NCBI RefSeq assembly: GCF_020073745.1
Contig: NZ_JAIRAU010000015.1
Location: forward strand, 124,001-188,000
Direction: 5' to 3'
DNA: 64,000 bases
Origin: Nannocystis pusilla
GTDB lineage: Bacteria; Myxococcota_A; Polyangia; Nannocystales; Nannocystaceae
Position 1 is the first letter of the stretch. The number at the start of each line of letters is the position of its first letter. Under the pieces are notes generated by a model, which was given only the letters and a program-made list of their open reading frames with translations, made no database searches and was not told the DNA's origin. Shown here one piece after another: positions 8,298 through 17,046 of this stretch. The translations under genes were made by a program, and so were the position numbers.

Positions 8298-10175
8298 TCA
8301 GGCGCCGGCGTCGTGGAGCGGCAGGCGGATCACGACGGCGGCGCCGCCGAGCTCGCTGTCCTCGACCCGGACCTCGCCGTTGTGGTCGAGCACGACCTTC
8401 TTGACGATCGCCAGGCCGAGGCCGGTGCCCTCCTTGCGTGTCGACTCGTAGGGCTCGAACACCCGCTCGCGCCGCTCGGGCTCGATGCCCGGGCCGTTGT
8501 CGTCGACCCGCAGCTCGACGAACCCGGGCTCGCCCGCGGCCGGGCGCGCGGCCACGCGGACGTGGACCGGGCCGCGCTGCCGCTGCGAGAGCACGGCGTT
8601 CTCGACCAGGTTGACCAGGCACTGCTTGAGCAGCTGGCGGTCGCCGAGGATGACGAGCGCCGGCGCGGCCGGGATGACCTCGAGGACATCCGACTCGCGC
8701 TCGGTGAGGTGGCCGTAGGCGCGCTCGAACTCGGCGAGGATCCGCGCGACCACGGTCGGCTCGAGCTGGGCCTCGGGGACGCGGGCGAAGCGCGAGAAGC
8801 TGGTGACCATGCGCCGCAGCGACTCGATCTCGTCCTCGACGATCTCGACGGAGGAGCGGAGCAGGCGCGAGAAGTTCTCGTCGGTGCCGGGGTCCTTCTC
8901 GCGCAGCTGCTGGGCGGCCAGCTGGATCGGGGTCAGCGGGTTCTTGATCTCGTGGGCGATCCGCCGCGCCATCTCCTGCCAGGCGCCGACCCGCTGCAGG
9001 TACGACAGCTTGCGCTGGGCCGAGGCGAGCTCGTCGAGCATGCCGTTGAAGGCGGCGCCGAGCTGGCCGAGCTCGTCGTTGCCGAGGTCGGGCACGCGCG
9101 CGAGCAGGTCGCCGGCGGCGACCTGCAGCATGGCGTCGCTGAGCATGCTCAGCTTGCGCGTGGTGGCCCGCGCGAGCAGGAAGCCGGCGATGAAGGCGAC
9201 CATCAGCACGAGCGCGCTGGCGGCCCCGATCGCGCGGTAGACGGCCCGCTCGAGCTCGCCGCGATCGACGACGTTGCCGTCGACGGTGACGTAGTCGAGG
9301 CCGCGCTTGATCGCGCCGAGCGACTGGTAGTCGCGGTCGAGCGCGGGGTCGAGGGCGAAGATGGCCTCGAGGCCGCCCTGTTCGATGGGACCTGTCGGAG
9401 AGGACATGTTCAATGGGACGGCGCGGATCGGGACCCAGATCCGCGCGCCCTCGTCCTCGGGCAGGAGGGCGTGGCGCTCGGCGAGGGCGCTGTGCGGGCC
9501 CGAGGCCTTGAGCTCGACGAGGTCGGGCTCGCGGCGCAGCAGCTCGTGCAGCAGCTGGCGCAGGGCGGCCGGGTCGTCGGAGTCGAGCTCGCCGCGGGCG
9601 GCGGCCAGCTCGAGCTCGCGGGCCATGGCGTCGAGGCGGGCGCGGTAGGTCTCCTTGCGCGCCTTGACGTAGCCGTCGTAGAAGGGCAGCGCGAGGGCGA
9701 CGGCGTCGTCGCTCTTCTGCGTGGCCGAGCCGACGATGCCCTCGAAGTACTGGACGGTGAGGGCGACGAGGTAGGCGGAGGCGCCGACGCAGAGGATCCC
9801 GAGGCAGACGAGCGCCGTGATCACGCGCGACTCGAGGCGACCCCACCACGGCACGCGCGGAGCGGCGACGATCCGCTGGCCGATCCGGGTCATGCGGATC
9901 CGCGAGAGGTCGCTCGGCCGCGAGTCGGGGACGGAGGTGCGGGCGAGCGAGCCGAACGGGCGCAGCGGGGCGTCGGCGGTCGACCGGTGGGCGGCCGAGG
10001 GCGGGCGGGCGACGTCGTGGGCGGTCGAGCGCGGGCGCGGCTCGGCGAGGGGCCGGCGGACGGGGGCGTCGTGCGGGGCGGACCTCGGCTCGGCCGACGC
10101 CGGCGGGCGCGGGCCGCCGGGCGGGGCCTCCGCCGGCCGCGGGGCGTCGTCGTCGCTCTTGCCGCGCTGACTCAT
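8298..10175 (-). CDS. NtrY-like membrane sensor histidine kinase
   Basis: A 625-residue sensor kinase. It begins with an unusual ~100-residue Pro/Arg/Ala-rich cytoplasmic segment, then a transmembrane helix (VITALVCLGILCVGASAYLV), a periplasmic domain and a second helix near ALVLMVAFIAGFLLA. A HAMP domain follows, then the HisKA H-box (ARRIAHEIKNPLTPIQ, phosphoacceptor His). The ATPase domain shows the N box (LVNLVENAV), G1 (DDNGPGIEP) and G2 (GTGLGLAIVKKVV). The architecture matches NtrY, whose partner is normally the sigma-54 regulator NtrX, but no such regulator lies beside it. Its ATG overlaps the stop of the DUF4390 gene (ATGA), so the two are translationally coupled. A CATG repeat copy lies in frame in the sensor domain (about 9377-9420). 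Confidence 0.9.
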   Translation of the reverse strand: MSQRGKSDDDAPRPAEAPPGGPRPPASAEPRSAPHDAPVRRPLAEPRPRSTAHDVARPPSAAHRSTADAPLRPFGSLARTSVPDSRPSDLSRIRMTRIGQRIVAAPRVPWWGRLESRVITALVCLGILCVGASAYLVALTVQYFEGIVGSATQKSDDAVALALPFYDGYVKARKETYRARLDAMARELELAAARGELDSDDPAALRQLLHELLRREPDLVELKASGPHSALAERHALLPEDEGARIWVPIRAVPLNMSSPTGPIEQGGLEAIFALDPALDRDYQSLGAIKRGLDYVTVDGNVVDRGELERAVYRAIGAASALVLMVAFIAGFLLARATTRKLSMLSDAMLQVAAGDLLARVPDLGNDELGQLGAAFNGMLDELASAQRKLSYLQRVGAWQEMARRIAHEIKNPLTPIQLAAQQLREKDPGTDENFSRLLRSSVEIVEDEIESLRRMVTSFSRFARVPEAQLEPTVVARILAEFERAYGHLTERESDVLEVIPAAPALVILGDRQLLKQCLVNLVENAVLSQRQRGPVHVRVAARPAAGEPGFVELRVDDNGPGIEPERRERVFEPYESTRKEGTGLGLAIVKKVVLDHNGEVRVEDSELGGAAVVIRLPLHDAGA

Positions 10176-10816
10176 GACGACACCAGATAGAAGCCCGGGA
10201 CGGTTTTTATTGCGAAGGTCTGCTCGGCGCTCTGGGTGGCGCGGACGAAGATGCCGACCCACCGCGAGAACACCGAGAGGTCGCGGCCCTGGCCGCGATC
10301 CCACTCGTCGCCCGACTGCGGGGCGAGCAGGTCGCGGTCGATCGGGTTGCGCTGGCCGACGACGGTGGCGAAGTAGGTGTTGTCGGCGCCGCGCTGGAGG
10401 CCGCTGACGCGGGCGACGCGGACGCGGTCGAGGGTGGTGGCGCGGGCGATGGCCTCGTCGCGCCCGGTGTAGTAACGGACCTGCGCGGCCCGGCCCGGAT
10501 CGCTCGTGGTGACCACGTAGCGCTCTTTCCACGGGTTGTACTGGATCTTGACGACGCGCGAGCGCTGGTCGACCGGGGCGCTGTGGCCGGCGCGGTAGAC
10601 GACGATCTCGAACACGAGGGTGGTGGCGAACGCCGACTCGAGCGAGGCCATGGCGTCGTCGTCGCGCGTGGGCAGCAGCTCGGGCATGGCGACGGTCATG
10701 AGCACGCCGTCGCCGACCTCCTCGAACTTGGCCCGGCGGTTGCGCAGCAGCTCGAGGCCGCTGGCGCCGAGCAGCGGCAGCGAGAGGCCGGCGAGGAGGA
10801 GGGCGCGCCGTCTCAC
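10172..10816 (-). CDS. DUF4390 family exported protein
   Basis: A 214-residue protein with GTG start 10816, which overlaps the stop of the upstream barrel gene (GTGA). It has a basic/hydrophobic N-terminal signal (RRRALLLAGLSLPLLGASG). A beta-rich domain follows, with the family-like elements TLVFEIVVYR, KIQYNPWKERYVVTT and the conserved C-terminal segment VFSRWVGIFVRATQSAEQTF. DUF4390 proteins are commonly encoded just upstream of NtrY-like kinases in proteobacteria, and the same order is seen here. The function is unknown; a role in envelope sensing together with the kinase is an inference from the coupling. Confidence 0.82.
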   Translation of the reverse strand: MRRRALLLAGLSLPLLGASGLELLRNRRAKFEEVGDGVLMTVAMPELLPTRDDDAMASLESAFATTLVFEIVVYRAGHSAPVDQRSRVVKIQYNPWKERYVVTTSDPGRAAQVRYYTGRDEAIARATTLDRVRVARVSGLQRGADNTYFATVVGQRNPIDRDLLAPQSGDEWDRGQGRDLSVFSRWVGIFVRATQSAEQTFAIKTVPGFYLVSS

Positions 10817-12390
10817 AGCGGGGTCCTCCGCAGGACGTTGCCGACGGTGAACTCGAGCGCGCCGACGACGGTCTCGAGGCGCAGGCCGAAGTTGGCGTTG
10901 AAGCCGAGCGGGGCGGCCCACTCGCCGGCGGCGCGCCAGCGGGCCCGCTCGGCCGGGTCGCCGGCGAAGGTGAAGATGCCGGTCGACCACATGAGGTAGC
11001 CGGCCTTGATCCCGCGCACGCGGTTGCGCTGGAACAGCGGCCACACGTACTCGAGGTCGAAGCGGGCGAACAACGACCCGAGGACGCGCCGGTCCATGCC
11101 GGTATTGAAGACGTCGACCGGACTGCGGGTGGTGTAGATGAGACCCAGCTCGCGTCCGGGGGTCCAGTCGCTGAGATCACCGGCGAAGAAGCGCTCGAAC
11201 CGCGGGGCCCTGCCGGCGATCTGGCCGGCGACGACGCTCGGGGTGATCCAGTGGCCCCAGGGCAGGCGGAAGCTGTAGGCGGCGCCGGCGACCAGCTTGA
11301 TGTACTCGTACTGGCTGCCGACCAGGGGCGAGCTGAGCTGGAGGTCGAGGGCGACGCGCGCGCCCTTGCCGAGCCGCGCGGCCTCGTCGCGGCCGTCGTA
11401 ATTGAGGCCGAAGTTGAACGAGGTCAGGCGGTGGACGCCGGGCAGGAGCTCGAGGTCGATCGCGGTGGTCTCGCCGATCGGCGAGGTGTAGGTCGGGCCC
11501 GCGGGGAGCTGGGCGCCGACGCGCTCGAAGCGGTAGTCGAGGCCGAACACCAGGCGGTTGCCGGCGTTGAAGGTGGTCCCGAGGATGCCGCCGATCCGGC
11601 CGTAGTCGACGGTGCGGAACAGGGCCGGGTCGGGGTCCTCGAGGCGCCCGGCGATCCGATACGGCTCGCTGGCGGAGGTGACGTAGACGGTGCCGGCGAG
11701 GCCGAACCGCGAGCCGCGCAGGCGCGGGGCGGCGAGGTGGAGGCGGAACGCCTGCTGCCGCCGGCTGCGCGGGACCTGCCGCGGCAGGCTGCCCCACACG
11801 AAGCCGCCGCCGAGGTGCAGGCCGCGGCCGAGGAAGTTGCGCTCGAGCGCCTGTACGCCGCCGCGGAAGGGGGTGAAGCGAGATGTCCCGAGGTACAGGT
11901 CGGTGACCTCGAGCGAGCTGCGCTCCTCGACCTCGACGGTGAGGGTGACGCTGCCCGGATCGCCGGCGAGCGGCCGCAGACGCAGGGTGACGCGCTCGAA
12001 GGCGTCGGTCTGCAGCAGGCGCACGCGGGCCCGCTGGACCCGCGCGTCCTCGGGCCACAGCAGCGCGGTGCCCTGGCGCAGGCCCTCGCCGGCGAGGATC
12101 TCGACGACCCGCGCGCTCGGGGTCTGTTCGGTGCCGCGGACCTCGAGCGCGGCGATCGTGACGCTGCGCCGCTCCTGCGCGGCCGCGGTGGGTGTCGAGC
12201 TCGCGGGTGCCGCGGCGGTCCGGGCGCTTGCGCCGGAATTTGTCGCCGCTGCAGGGGTCGCAGGCGGGCTCGCCGCTGCGGTCCGCGGCAGAACCCCTGC
12301 CGCGACGAGCCCCCACGCGAGGCCGTGTGACCACCGACACGGAAACGACCGCCGGGAGCGGCGGCCTTCGCGAGCGTCGGGGGCCTGCAT
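10813..12390 (-). CDS. BamA/Omp85-family outer-membrane protein, short POTRA form
   Basis: A 525-residue protein with a signal region (GLAWGLVAAGVLPRTAAA) and a low-complexity Ala/Thr linker. One POTRA-like module follows (VTIAALEVRGTEQTPSARVV, then VTLRLRPLAGDPGSVTLTVE). A C-terminal beta-barrel has the surface-antigen features of the Omp85 superfamily (RNFLGRGLHLGGGFVWG, FLxG-type loops and terminal strand ALEFTVGNVLRRTPL). Canonical BamA has five POTRA domains and about 800 residues, so this is more likely a specialised paralogue than the essential assembly factor. It is the first gene of an overlapping block with the DUF4390 protein and the kinase, suggesting an envelope-stress or surface-assembly unit. 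Confidence 0.82.
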   Translation of the reverse strand: MQAPDAREGRRSRRSFPCRWSHGLAWGLVAAGVLPRTAAASPPATPAAATNSGASARTAAAPASSTPTAAAQERRSVTIAALEVRGTEQTPSARVVEILAGEGLRQGTALLWPEDARVQRARVRLLQTDAFERVTLRLRPLAGDPGSVTLTVEVEERSSLEVTDLYLGTSRFTPFRGGVQALERNFLGRGLHLGGGFVWGSLPRQVPRSRRQQAFRLHLAAPRLRGSRFGLAGTVYVTSASEPYRIAGRLEDPDPALFRTVDYGRIGGILGTTFNAGNRLVFGLDYRFERVGAQLPAGPTYTSPIGETTAIDLELLPGVHRLTSFNFGLNYDGRDEAARLGKGARVALDLQLSSPLVGSQYEYIKLVAGAAYSFRLPWGHWITPSVVAGQIAGRAPRFERFFAGDLSDWTPGRELGLIYTTRSPVDVFNTGMDRRVLGSLFARFDLEYVWPLFQRNRVRGIKAGYLMWSTGIFTFAGDPAERARWRAAGEWAAPLGFNANFGLRLETVVGALEFTVGNVLRRTPL

Positions 12391-12451
12391 GGGCCGCGAG
12401 TGTAACGCAACGCCCGCCCGCGCCGCGCCGTTGTCCGCTAGACTGAGGGCC

Positions 12452-12835
12452 GTGGAGGGCCGCAAGCTCGTCGTCTACATCGAGGACAACCCGAGCAACT
12501 TCGCTCTGGCGCGCAAGATCCTCGAGCTGTCGGGCGTGTACGAGGTCATCGGCGCCAAGGACGGGGTGTCCGGCCTGGCCCTGGTGCGCGACCGGCGACC
12601 CGACGTGGTCCTCCTCGACCTCGACCTCCCGGGGATCAGCGGGATCGAGGTGGTCCAGCGGATCCGCGCGACGCCCGACATCGCCGGCACGCCGGTCCTG
12701 GCCGTCACCGCCAGCGTGATGAAGCGGGAGCGCCGGCAGGCGATGGACGCCGGCTGCGACCGCTTCATCGAGAAGCCGTTCGACATCCACGAGCTGCGCA
12801 GCCAGGTCGACGAGGTCGCGGCGATCCAGCGCTGA
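12452..12835 (+). CDS. Single-domain response regulator (CheY/DivK-like)
   Basis: A 127-residue receiver with no output domain. It shows the acidic pair in VVYIEDN, the phosphoacceptor Asp in VVLLDLDLPG (about residue 54), the Thr in VLAVTAS and the Lys in FIEKPFD. The sequence is closest in style to DivK-type receivers that follow the pattern of an energy-metabolism or cell-cycle adaptor. The start is GTG 12452, since no in-frame ATG exists near it. It is divergent from the BamA-like gene with 61 bases between starts and may share a regulatory region with it. It could serve as a phosphate acceptor for the nearby NtrY-like kinase, but that is only inferred from position. Confidence 0.92.
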   Translation: MEGRKLVVYIEDNPSNFALARKILELSGVYEVIGAKDGVSGLALVRDRRPDVVLLDLDLPGISGIEVVQRIRATPDIAGTPVLAVTASVMKRERRQAMDAGCDRFIEKPFDIHELRSQVDEVAAIQR

Positions 12836-12919
12836 GGCTGTCCGAACGGGCAGGTCCGTCGGGGCAGGTCCGGGAGGACATGGGCGGGCGGGCATGTCCC
12901 CGCGGACATGCCCGAAGGG
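12836..12919. repeat. CATG repeat cluster with inverted arms
   Basis: The gap between convergent genes is filled by repeat units: GTCCGAACGGGCAGGTCC, GGACATGGGCGGGC, then GGGCATGTCC-CCGC-GGACATGCCC. The last pair is a perfect 10-base inverted repeat with a 4-base loop and could terminate transcription from both sides. The overall makeup is the same as in other gaps. Confidence 0.7.
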
Positions 12920-13681
12920 TCAGCGCGAGCGGGCGGCCAGCAGCTCGCCGAGGGCCGCCAGCTGCTCGGGGGTGTTGACGCCGGCGACCTCGTCGGCGGG
13001 GACGCGCAGGGTGTGCACGCCGCGTCCGGCCGCGCGGGCCACCAGGTCGGTCAGGTAGATCTCGCCCTGGGCGTTGGCCCGCCCGAGACCCGGCAGCTCG
13101 TGGCGCAGCAGGTCGGCGCTGGCACAGTAGACGCCGGCGTTGCACTCCCGCACGGCCCGCGTGGCCGCGTCGGCGTCGCGCTCCTCGACGATCGCCCGGA
13201 TCCGCCCGTGGTCGTCGCGGACGATCCGGCCGTAGCCGTGCGGGTCCGCCGGCTCGAAGGTGGCGAGCGCCAGGCCGGCGCCGCTGGTTGCGCAGGCGTC
13301 GACGAGGGTGGCGAGGGTGGCAGGACGCAGCAGCGGGACGTCACCGCTGAGGATCAGGACGGGGCCGTCGTGGTCGCCGATCGCGGGCAGTGCGCACTGG
13401 ACCGCGTGGCCCGTGCCGAGCTGCTGCGGCTGGAGGACGAAGCGGAGGCCGGTGAACACGGGCCCGAGGGCCGCCTCGACCTGCTCGGCCCCGTGACCGA
13501 CGACGACGACGATGCCGGCGACGCCGGCCGCCCGCGCGCTGCGGACGACGTGAGCCGCCAGCGGCTCGCCGGCCAGCAGGTGCAGGACCTTGGGCAGGTC
13601 GCTGCGCATCCGGGTGCCCTTGCCGGCGGCGAGGATGACGGCGAGCGGGCGAGGGGTGGCGGTGACGGGGTCCGATGGCAC
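12920..13681 (-). CDS. GlmU-like N-acetylglucosamine-1-phosphate uridylyltransferase domain protein
   Basis: A 253-residue nucleotidyltransferase. The NTP-binding signature LAVILAAGKGTRMRSDLPKV is at residues 13-32, followed by QQLGTGHAVQCALP (uracil recognition) and the metal-binding LSGDVPLL. Further matches to the GlmU pyrophosphorylase domain are GYGRIVRD, IVEERDA, ECNAGVY and EIYLTDLV. It covers only the N-terminal half of GlmU; the left-handed beta-helix acetyltransferase domain is absent. It may therefore make UDP-GlcNAc only from pre-acetylated sugar phosphate, or act on another sugar. The start is GTG 13681. It is divergent from the VIT/VWA gene. Confidence 0.85.
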   Translation of the reverse strand: MPSDPVTATPRPLAVILAAGKGTRMRSDLPKVLHLLAGEPLAAHVVRSARAAGVAGIVVVVGHGAEQVEAALGPVFTGLRFVLQPQQLGTGHAVQCALPAIGDHDGPVLILSGDVPLLRPATLATLVDACATSGAGLALATFEPADPHGYGRIVRDDHGRIRAIVEERDADAATRAVRECNAGVYCASADLLRHELPGLGRANAQGEIYLTDLVARAAGRGVHTLRVPADEVAGVNTPEQLAALGELLAARSR

Positions 13682-13905
13682 GCGCGGCGGACGTTAGCAA
13701 AATCGCCGCCGACCTGGCGTTCGGGTCAGCTCGTGGCCGGGGATCCCCGGGGCCGTGGGCTGCGCAGGGGCGAGGCCGCGCGCGTGGGACAAGGTGGGAG
13801 CTCTCCGGCGGCCGAGGGCCACCCGCGAAAGGTCGGGCTCCTGGCCGCCAGGTTGCGCCGCAAGGTCCCCTGTGCGACCGTTGGTGTCGGTCCGCGCGCA
13901 CTGGG

Positions 13906-16900
13906 ATGGCACCCCGTAGGCACAGGTTGGCTCGTTTCGGCTCGACGTCGATCGCCGTCGCGGCGCTGGCGCTCGCGTGCGGCGGGCCGAGCGCCAGCTC
14001 GCAGACCGGACCAGACCTTGCGAACCTGGCCGCAAAGACAGGCGTCGACGAGCCGATCCGCCGCGAGCCGCCGATCTCGCTGACCGCGGCCGACGGCGCC
14101 GAGCTGCCGCTGCGGGTGCTGCGGGTGCGGGCGGTGCTCGATCAGCCGCTGGCGTTCACCGAGCTCGAGCTGGCATTCGACAACCCCGAGGGCCGCACGC
14201 TGGCCGGTCGCCTGGCGCTGGCGATCCCGCCGGGGGCGCGCGTGACCCGGTTCGCGGCGTACCGCGACGGGGCGTGGCGAGAGGCGGAGGTGGTGCCGCG
14301 GCGCACGGCGATCCAGCAGCTGGCGCTGGCCGACGCGCCGCAGGAGCCGCAGCTGGTCGGCGCGCCGGAGGGCGAGCGGTTCGTCGCCCGCGTCGAGCCG
14401 ATCGCGGCGCGCGAACCGACGCGGCTCGTCGTCGCCTACACGCAGGAGATGCGCGGGCGCAACGAGCCGTACCGCGTGGCGCTGGCCGGGCTGGCGCCGC
14501 TGCGCGAGCTGGCGGTGGCGATGCGCTCGCGGGCGCCGCTGGTGATGGGCGGCGACCCGCTGTTCGCCGGCGTGCGCGGCGACGGCGAGTACTACCGCTT
14601 CGCCGACGTGCGACCGACCGGCGACATCCTCGTGCAGCCGCACGGGCCGCGCGAGCTCGGGCTGCGCCACGACAACATGGTGGTGGCCCGGATCTCGCCG
14701 ATCCCCCACGACCACCCCGATCCGATCGAGAGCCTGGCGATCCTGTTCGACACCAGCGCGTCGCAGTCGCTCGGCTGGGACACCCACGTCGACCGCCTCG
14801 GCCAGCTGATCCAGGAGATCGGGGCGCGTGTCCTCGAGGACATCCCGCTGCGCGTCGTCGCGTTCGACCAGGGCGTGGAGCTGGCCTACGAGGGGCCGAT
14901 CCGCAGCTTCGGCGCCGAGGAGCTGGCGGCGATCCGCGCCCGCCGGCCGCTCGGCGCGTCGAACCTGCTGGGGGCGCTGCGCTTCGCGGCCCGCGTCGGC
15001 GAGCGGCCGGCGCGACGTCTGGTGGTGATGACCGACGGGCTCATCACCGCCGGCGCGCACTCCGAGGCGGCGCTGGTGGCCGAGGCCGAACGCCTGCGCG
15101 CGCTCGGGGTGGCGCGGCTCGACGTGATCGTCGAGGGCGGGGCGGCCGACCCGGCGCTGCTGCGCGGGCTGACGGCGCTGACGCAGCTCGGCGCGCGCCC
15201 CGAGACGGTGAAGGCGATGGGCCACGAGCTGGCGCCGGCGCGGCCGGGCCTGGTGCTGCGCAGCGGGGTGACGCCGCGGATCGCGGCCCACCGGCTGACG
15301 CGCACGGTGGTCCGCGACGTCGAGGTGCGGGTGCCCGGCAGCGGCTGGGTCTACCCGCAGAAGCTCGACAGCGTGCAGGCCGGCGACGACGTGCTGGTCT
15401 ACGCCGAGTACGCCGAGGACGAGCTCGAGGTCGAGCTGGTCGGCCACGAGGTCGCGGCTCGCCACGGCGTGACGCTGACGCGCACGCCGTCGCCGCTGCT
15501 GCAGGACGCGTGGGCGGGGGCCCGCGCCAGCTGGCTGATCGACCAGGCCCGCTCGTGCGCCCGCGGCCCCGACGACACCTGCGACAAGTTCCGCGCGCGC
15601 GCGGTCGAGTTCTCGCTGTCGAACCGGATCGTCAACGACGCCACGGCGATGGTGGTGATCGGCTCGGCCCACGACTACGCCCGCTTCGGCCTCGACGGCA
15701 CCTCGCTGCGCGACGTGCTGGCGGTCGGCAAGTTCGGCGCCGAGTGGCGCGAGGCGGCCCCGGCGCCGCTGCCCGACGAGCGCGCGGCGCCGCCGGCCCA
15801 CGCGCTGCTGGCCGAGCTGCGCATGAGCAGCTTCGACGCCGAGCCGGCGCCGGCCAGCGCCGCGGCGCCGCCGGTGCCCCGGCCGCCTCAGCTGTCGTCT
15901 GTCCGTACGCGCAGGTCCAATCGGCCAGGTCCGAAGGGACCTGTCCGGGAGAACAGCCGGACCGAGGCCGCGGACGAGCTGGCGCGGGAGGACGCGCGCG
16001 ACCGCCTGCGCGACAAGGACGCGGGCCTGCGCTTCGGGCCGCAGCGCACCCCGGCCGACGCCTACGAGGGCAACTTCCTGGCGGTGATGAACCTGCTCGG
16101 CGCGTGGGACGACAAGCGCAACGCGCTCGGGGTGGCCGAGCGGTGGCAGCGGAACAGCCCGGCCGACGTGACGGCGCTGGTGGCCCTCGGCGAGGCGCTC
16201 GAGGCCAACGGCCGCGACGACCTGGCCGCGCGCGCGTACGGCTCGCTGATCGACCTCTACCCCGGCCGCCCCGATGTGCGCCGCATGGCGGCCTCGCGGC
16301 TCGAGCGGACCGGCGAGGCGGCGGGCTGGCTGGTGCTCGACGCCTACAGCCGCGCGGTCGAGCAGCGCTACGACGACCCTGCCGGCTACCGCCTGTACGC
16401 CTACGCGCTGCTGCGGGCCGGCTACTTCGGCGAGGCGTGGGCGGCCCTGCTCGACGGCATGGCGTGGGCCCGCGTCGAGCCCAAGACCCGCGGTCTCGAG
16501 CGGGTGTTCAAGGACGACCTCGGCCTGGTCGCGGCGGCGTGGATCCGCCGCTGGCCCGACCAGCGCGAGTACGTGCTCGAGTCGCTGCGCGTGCAGGAGG
16601 CCGAGCTGGCCGACAAGCCGTCGCTGCGGTTCGTGCTCAGCTGGGACAGCGAGCAGGGCGACGTCGACCTGCACGTGCGCGACGGCCACGGCTGGCACGC
16701 GTTCTACCGCCAGAAGTCGCTCGAGTCGGGCGGCCGCCTGCTCGACGACATGGACGCGGGCTACGGCCTCGAGGCGTTCGTCATCGACGGCGCGGCGCAG
16801 GCGTACCCGTACCGCCTCGAGGTCGGCTACTACGGCCGCAACGCCGACTACGGGGCGGGCAAGGTGCAGATCGTCGAGCACGACGGCGATGGCCAGCTGT

Positions 16901-17031
16901 ACTTCGACGAGCGGCCGTTCCTGGTCCTCAAGCAGCGCGGCTACGTCGACCTCGGGGCGCTGACGGGCTCGCTCGCGCCGGCGCAGGCGCGCACGGGCGC
17001 GGTCGCCTCGCTGGCGTCGCCCGGCAAATGA
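13906..17031 (+). CDS. VIT/VWA lipoprotein with C-terminal DUF2135
   Basis: A 1041-residue surface protein. ATG 13906 gives a signal with a lipobox (AVAALALACGG). Residues about 50-190 form a VIT domain (PLRVLRVRAVLDQPLAF, RLVVAYTQEM). Residues about 270-450 form a von Willebrand A domain with the MIDAS motif ILFDTSASQS and RRLVVMTDGLI. A helical, TPR-like part follows (NSPADVTALVALGEALE). The C-terminal ~110 residues match DUF2135/YfaP (LRFVLSWDSEQGDVDLHV). Residues about 665-686 are encoded by an in-frame copy of the dispersed repeat (15898-15960), which adds a basic Arg/Pro/Gly linker. Such proteins are thought to mediate metal-dependent surface interactions; the ligand is unknown. Confidence 0.88.
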   Translation: MAPRRHRLARFGSTSIAVAALALACGGPSASSQTGPDLANLAAKTGVDEPIRREPPISLTAADGAELPLRVLRVRAVLDQPLAFTELELAFDNPEGRTLAGRLALAIPPGARVTRFAAYRDGAWREAEVVPRRTAIQQLALADAPQEPQLVGAPEGERFVARVEPIAAREPTRLVVAYTQEMRGRNEPYRVALAGLAPLRELAVAMRSRAPLVMGGDPLFAGVRGDGEYYRFADVRPTGDILVQPHGPRELGLRHDNMVVARISPIPHDHPDPIESLAILFDTSASQSLGWDTHVDRLGQLIQEIGARVLEDIPLRVVAFDQGVELAYEGPIRSFGAEELAAIRARRPLGASNLLGALRFAARVGERPARRLVVMTDGLITAGAHSEAALVAEAERLRALGVARLDVIVEGGAADPALLRGLTALTQLGARPETVKAMGHELAPARPGLVLRSGVTPRIAAHRLTRTVVRDVEVRVPGSGWVYPQKLDSVQAGDDVLVYAEYAEDELEVELVGHEVAARHGVTLTRTPSPLLQDAWAGARASWLIDQARSCARGPDDTCDKFRARAVEFSLSNRIVNDATAMVVIGSAHDYARFGLDGTSLRDVLAVGKFGAEWREAAPAPLPDERAAPPAHALLAELRMSSFDAEPAPASAAAPPVPRPPQLSSVRTRRSNRPGPKGPVRENSRTEAADELAREDARDRLRDKDAGLRFGPQRTPADAYEGNFLAVMNLLGAWDDKRNALGVAERWQRNSPADVTALVALGEALEANGRDDLAARAYGSLIDLYPGRPDVRRMAASRLERTGEAAGWLVLDAYSRAVEQRYDDPAGYRLYAYALLRAGYFGEAWAALLDGMAWARVEPKTRGLERVFKDDLGLVAAAWIRRWPDQREYVLESLRVQEAELADKPSLRFVLSWDSEQGDVDLHVRDGHGWHAFYRQKSLESGGRLLDDMDAGYGLEAFVIDGAAQAYPYRLEVGYYGRNADYGAGKVQIVEHDGDGQLYFDERPFLVLKQRGYVDLGALTGSLAPAQARTGAVASLASPGK
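15898..15960 (+). repeat. Dispersed repeat inserted in frame in the VIT/VWA gene
   Basis: This stretch reads as three or four tandem repeat units (GTCCGTACGCGCAGGTCC, CCAGGTCCGAAGGGACCTGTCC, GGGAGAACAG). Here CATG has become CAGG or CCTG but the flanking GTCC/GGAC symmetry is kept. It is in frame and encodes a polar Arg/Ser/Pro/Gly linker between the VWA-bearing part and the helical part. Its composition is unlike the rest of the protein. Confidence 0.7.
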
Positions 17032-17046
17032 GGTCACGCTCGAGGC

